A DNA stretch of 64,000 bases, from the NCBI GenBank assembly GCA_964057225.1, contig OZ059894.1:12162131-12226130 (forward strand), in the 5' to 3' direction. The position numbers were made by a program, and so were the translations under genes. This stretch comes from Auanema rhodensis. Taxonomy: Eukaryota; Nematoda; Chromadorea; Rhabditida; Rhabditidae. Shown here in pieces: positions 60,071 through 64,000 of the stretch (the first letter of the stretch is position 1; the number at the start of each line of letters is the position of its first letter). The notes under the pieces were generated by a model. It saw only the letters and a program-made list of their open reading frames with translations, did not search any database and was not told where the DNA came from.

Positions 60071-60268
60071 TTTCCCTGAGGGAATGGGCCGTTCCCGCCA
60101 GCAGTGCAAGAGCGGGTCGACCCGTGAGGTGGAGCTAGCAAGCCAGCATCTACCTCAAGTCTCAAAAATCGGTTAACCTTATTGTGAACCAATGGAACAC
60201 ATATCGAAGGTTAATTCGATAAGAACGATTACTACACTTTGATCTTAGCCAAAAGGCCGAGAAGCGAT
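60071..60268 (-). ncRNA. U2: U2 snRNA, unit 21
   Basis: Same as 2086-2283. Confidence 0.96.
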
Positions 60269-60711
60269 ACAGCATAGCCATGAGTATCAAAGACATCAAG
60301 CAAATGTATCGTACTTGTTACGAGTGCACTCTCTCATTTGAATATAAAAGTGTGGTTTGACAATCTTGACTGTACAGGTCATAAATGGCTCATATAAACT
60401 GTGGATTTACTCAACTTTTGGACTTATTTTTTTCTTATTCGAAGCGCTGCACTTTTTTCTATTCTTTTTATTCAAATACTTGTATATAGTTTTATATGTA
60501 CGGTTGCAAAGTTTCCGAATATTTTATATATTTTTATACAATAATTAGGAGAAGGTTAATACAATGAAATCTCCCAACTTTACAGTGTTTGTATTGCTTA
60601 CAGTATCTAGAACAACCACTCTTGTAATATTAGAGCACATATCAATCAACAACTTTTTCTAGTTATCAAAGCTTTTTTATTTCTTCAAGATATTTCAAAT
60701 AAAATATAAAA

Positions 60712-60829
60712 GCTTACGACACCCGGGATTCCCAAGCCGTCTCCGATCCAAGTACTAACCGGGCCCAACGTTGCTTGACTTGCCAGATCGGACGGGATGG
60801 CGTACTTTCAACGTGGTATGGTCGTAAGC
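60712..60829 (-). rRNA. 5S: 5S ribosomal RNA, unit 22 copy A
   Basis: Same gene sequence as 250-367. Confidence 0.97.
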
Positions 60830-61071
60830 AATGTTATATTCTTCATTATCAGTTATATCACTCTAAATCTTGTTGTTAATAGTTAGGACCACAAAGAAAA
60901 CAACAGGAACAGTAACAAATGAAATGCCCAAACTTTACAGTGTTCGAGTTATTTACAGTATCTAAGACTACCTCTGTCGTGTTATTAGAGCAAACATTCG
61001 ATTAACAACAACTTTTTTTTAGTTATCAAAGCTTTTTTATTTCTTCAAAAAATTTCAAATAAAATATAAAA

Positions 61072-61189
61072 GCTTACGACACCCGGGATTCCCAAGCCGT
61101 CTCCGATCCAAGTACTAACCGGGCCCAACGTTGCTTGACTTGCCAGATCGGACGGGATGGCGTACTTTCAACGTGGTATGGTCGTAAGC
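61072..61189 (-). rRNA. 5S: 5S ribosomal RNA, unit 22 copy B
   Basis: Same gene sequence, copy-B flanks. Confidence 0.97.
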
Positions 61190-61331
61190 AATGTCATATT
61201 CTTCATTATCAGTTATATCACTCTAAATCTTGTTGTTAATAGATACGACCACAAAGAAAACAACAGGAACAGTAACAATAACAAAAAAAATTTTTTTTTC
61301 ACCTATGTGTCTAAAGGTTAGCCATGTATCC

Positions 61332-61381
<50 letters not shown>

Positions 61382-62548
61382 ACAGTAAAAAGTCCAATCA
61401 AGAGAGAAATTTTTTCAACACATAGTTGTTTTTTTTTAAATATCATTGTTTTTCCTCATAACTCGGTTTAAACTCGTTCTAACCCGTTGAAATACGTCTA
61501 GAAAGTCTTTATAACATGCATATGTATGATAGAACTTCATATTTATTGTAATAGAAAATTTTATTTTCAGACGTCTTGGTTAACAATGATATGTTTTACC
61601 CCCTTATAATTTTTATCATAATGTTCCTTATACGGAACGCTCAATGAAACTTGCTTCCAGAAAAATTTCTTTCTATTTTTTCTTCATATGTACGTAGATA
61701 CTATAGAGAACTATGATAGAAAACTTTAACATTCACGAAATCATCATTTCTCATTACGCTACGGAGGTTTAAAAAGCTGTGTTTTACCTTATAATAGACC
61801 GGAAAACCCTTGTGTTAAAACTGGACCGTTTTTACACATATAAAAATGTCCCGTATTCGGGACCCTAATGTAACTTTTGATTCCCTATATTTTTTTTCAT
61901 GAAATTTACAATCTACTGTAGAAAGAAGAATTATTTTTATAAAAACTGTAAATTTTTGAAAAATGAAAACAAAACGAAAACAAAAACAACTTTTTTTTGA
62001 ACATTTTCTCACACAAGGGTCCCCCCTTACCTACTTTTTTTCTCATTACTCGTTTCAACCTCATCCGATCACTCTGCAAACATGTTTAATCGTTCTAACT
62101 TGTTGAAATACGTCTTAAAAGTCTAAACAACATGCATATGCATAATAGAAACCACCCGAATAGGCCCCCACGCACTAAACGAGATATATACATTACCAGT
62201 ATAGTAATAGAACACATATTGAAGATTAATTCGATAAGAACAATTTATTGACGTAGAGAATGTTTGTTCCGAAAAACTACAATATTAAACTATAAAAGTA
62301 ACAAAAGCGTAGAGGCAGCAAAGACATGAATAAACATAAATGTAAATACAGAATTACCAGGTAGTACATAAGTATGACAAAAAATTATAAGAAAGCCATG
62401 AAAATAGAAGGTTTGTGAACAAATGAGAGGTACATCTTTGATCGTATAGTCATTTCTAAACCGTTCGTATGCTGCAGCATCGTCATAAGCGTCACTCAAG
62501 TTGAATTTCCATGTGTACTACACGATTTTCATTCTTATTGTTACATTC

Positions 62549-62746
62549 TTTCCCTGAGGGAATGGGCCGTTCCCGCCAGCAGTGCAAGAGCGGGTCGACC
62601 CGTGAGGTGGAGCTAGCAAGCCAGCATCTACCTCAAGTCTCAAAAATCGGTTAACCTTATTGTGAACCAATGGAACACATATCGAAGGTTAATTCGATAA
62701 GAACGATTACTACACTTTGATCTTAGCCAAAAGGCCGAGAAGCGAT
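62549..62746 (-). ncRNA. U2: U2 snRNA, unit 22
   Basis: Same as 2086-2283. Confidence 0.96.
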
Positions 62747-63189
62747 ACAGCATAGCCATGAGTATCAAAGACATCAAGCAAATGTATCGTACTTGTTACG
62801 AGTGCACTCTCTCATTTGAATATAAAAGTGTGGTTTGACCATCTTGACTGTACAGGTCATAAATGGCTCATATAAACTGTGGATTTACTCAACTTTTGGA
62901 CTTATTTTTTTCTTATTCGAAGCGCTGCACTTTTTTCTATTCTTTTTATTCAAATACTTGTATATAGTTTTATATGTACGGTTGCAAAGTTTCCGAATAT
63001 TTTATATATTTTTATACAATAATTAGGAGAAGGTTAATACAATGAAATCTCCCAACTTTACAGTGTTTGTATTGCTTACAGTATCTAGAACAACCACTCT
63101 TGTAATATTAGAGCACATATCAATCAACAACTTTTTCTAGTTATCAAAGCTTTTTTATTTCTTCAAGATATTTCAAATAAAATATAAAA

Positions 63190-63307
63190 GCTTACGACAC
63201 CCGGGATTCCCAAGCCGTCTCCGATCCAAGTACTAACCGGGCCCAACGTTGCTTGACTTGCCAGATCGGACGGGATGGCGTACTTTCAACGTGGTATGGT
63301 CGTAAGC
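63190..63307 (-). rRNA. 5S: 5S ribosomal RNA, unit 23 copy A
   Basis: Same gene sequence as 250-367. Confidence 0.97.
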
Positions 63308-63549
63308 AATGTTATATTCTTCATTATCAGTTATATCACTCTAAATCTTGTTGTTAATAGTTAGGACCACAAAGAAAACAACAGGAACAGTAACAAATGA
63401 AATGCCCAAACTTTACAGTGTTCGAGTTATTTACAGTATCTAAGACTACCTCTGTCGTGTTATTAGAGCAAACATTCGATTAACAACAACTTTTTTTTAG
63501 TTATCAAAGCTTTTTTATTTCTTCAAAAAATTTCAAATAAAATATAAAA

Positions 63550-63667
63550 GCTTACGACACCCGGGATTCCCAAGCCGTCTCCGATCCAAGTACTAACCGG
63601 GCCCAACGTTGCTTGACTTGCCAGATCGGACGGGATGGCGTACTTTCAACGTGGTATGGTCGTAAGC
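63550..63667 (-). rRNA. 5S: 5S ribosomal RNA, unit 23 copy B
   Basis: Same gene sequence, copy-B flanks. Confidence 0.97.
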
Positions 63668-63809
63668 AATGTCATATTCTTCATTATCAGTTATATCACT
63701 CTAAATCTTGTTGTTAATAGATACGACCACAAAGAAAACAACAGGAACAGTAACAATAACAAAAAAAATTTTTTTTTCACCTATGTGTCTAAAGGTTAGC
63801 CATGTATCC

Positions 63810-63863
<54 letters not shown>

Positions 63864-64000
63864 ACAGTAAAAAGTCCAATCAAGAGAGAAATTTTTTCAA
63901 CACATAGTTGTTTTTTTTTTAAATATCATTGTTTTTCCTCATAACTCGGTTTAAACTCGTTCTAACCCGTTGAAATACGTCTAGAAAGTCTTTATAACAT

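Larger units (their letters stand above)
57798..60268. repeat. Tandem unit 21
   Basis: 2471 bp; TA tract 58864-58900 (37 nt). Private CATAACTTGG near 58980; AAAATATC after the T-run shared with unit 3. Confidence 0.95.
60269..62746. repeat. Tandem unit 22
   Basis: 2478 bp; TA tract 61335-61379 (45 nt). Confidence 0.95.
62747..64000. repeat. Tandem unit 23 (right end cut by window)
   Basis: TA tract 63813-63861 (49 nt). TTTGACCATC near 62840 is shared with unit 19. Its U2 lies beyond the window. Confidence 0.95.

Noticed and set aside
1-64000. CRISPR array or other prokaryotic repeat system
   Set aside because: The repeat is 2.5 kb, with eukaryotic U2 snRNA and 5S genes, and no short repeat-spacer pattern exists.
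1-64000. Whole array as an assembly artefact
   Set aside because: Units differ in TA length, private substitutions, two distinct 5S-less units and two divergent element copies, which a collapsed or looped assembly would not produce. Exact copy number remains uncertain.

Overview
The window is one long tandem array of a composite small-RNA repeat, interrupted by two copies of a site-specific retrotransposon. Each full unit is about 2.45-2.49 kb. It carries two 5S rRNA genes and one U2 snRNA gene, all on the minus strand, separated by AT-rich spacer with a (TA)n microsatellite. I count 24 units (the first and last cut by the window): 44 5S genes, 21 uninterrupted U2 genes and 2 U2 genes split by insertions. 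No ordinary host protein-coding gene is visible. The many 60-80 codon open frames repeated in every unit lack ATG starts and are spacer.

Organism: a eukaryote, most likely a nematode. The 5S terminal helix (GCTTACGAC...GTCGTAAGC) and its CACGTTGAA and GTCCGATCTGGCAAG blocks look nematode-like from memory, and the U2 5' region has the CAAAGUGUAGUA form I recall from Caenorhabditis. I did not find a convincing spliced-leader RNA gene in the unit, although 5S and SL RNA are linked in some nematodes.

Layout: units 0-1 (1-8526, unit 1 split by element 1 at 4704-8430); unit 2 (8527-10175), which has lost both 5S genes; units 3-16 (10176-44853), regular; unit 17 (44854-46574), which has lost both 5S genes and gained a perfect 130-bp palindrome; units 18-20 (46575-57797, unit 20 split by element 2 at 53979-57701); units 21-23 (57798-64000).

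The two elements (3727 and 3723 bp) each encode one intact 1092-residue protein: two N-terminal zinc fingers, a central reverse transcriptase, a CCHC knuckle and a restriction-like endonuclease. This is the R2/NeSL-type architecture. Both sit at the same place in U2, in U2 orientation, and both are flanked by a 59-bp direct repeat of U2 nt 38-96. They fit the U2-targeting lineage known as Utopia. The 3' junction falls inside GUAGUA, the U2 branch-site recognition sequence. The copies differ at 10 residues but keep every catalytic motif, so they look like separate recent insertions of an active family.

The spacers add evidence of array dynamics: a 40-nt degenerate U2 fragment in the same target segment in each unit, internal spacer duplications including a hairpin with a compensated base-pair change, a likely 5S-flank gene conversion, and shared private variants that suggest multi-unit duplications.
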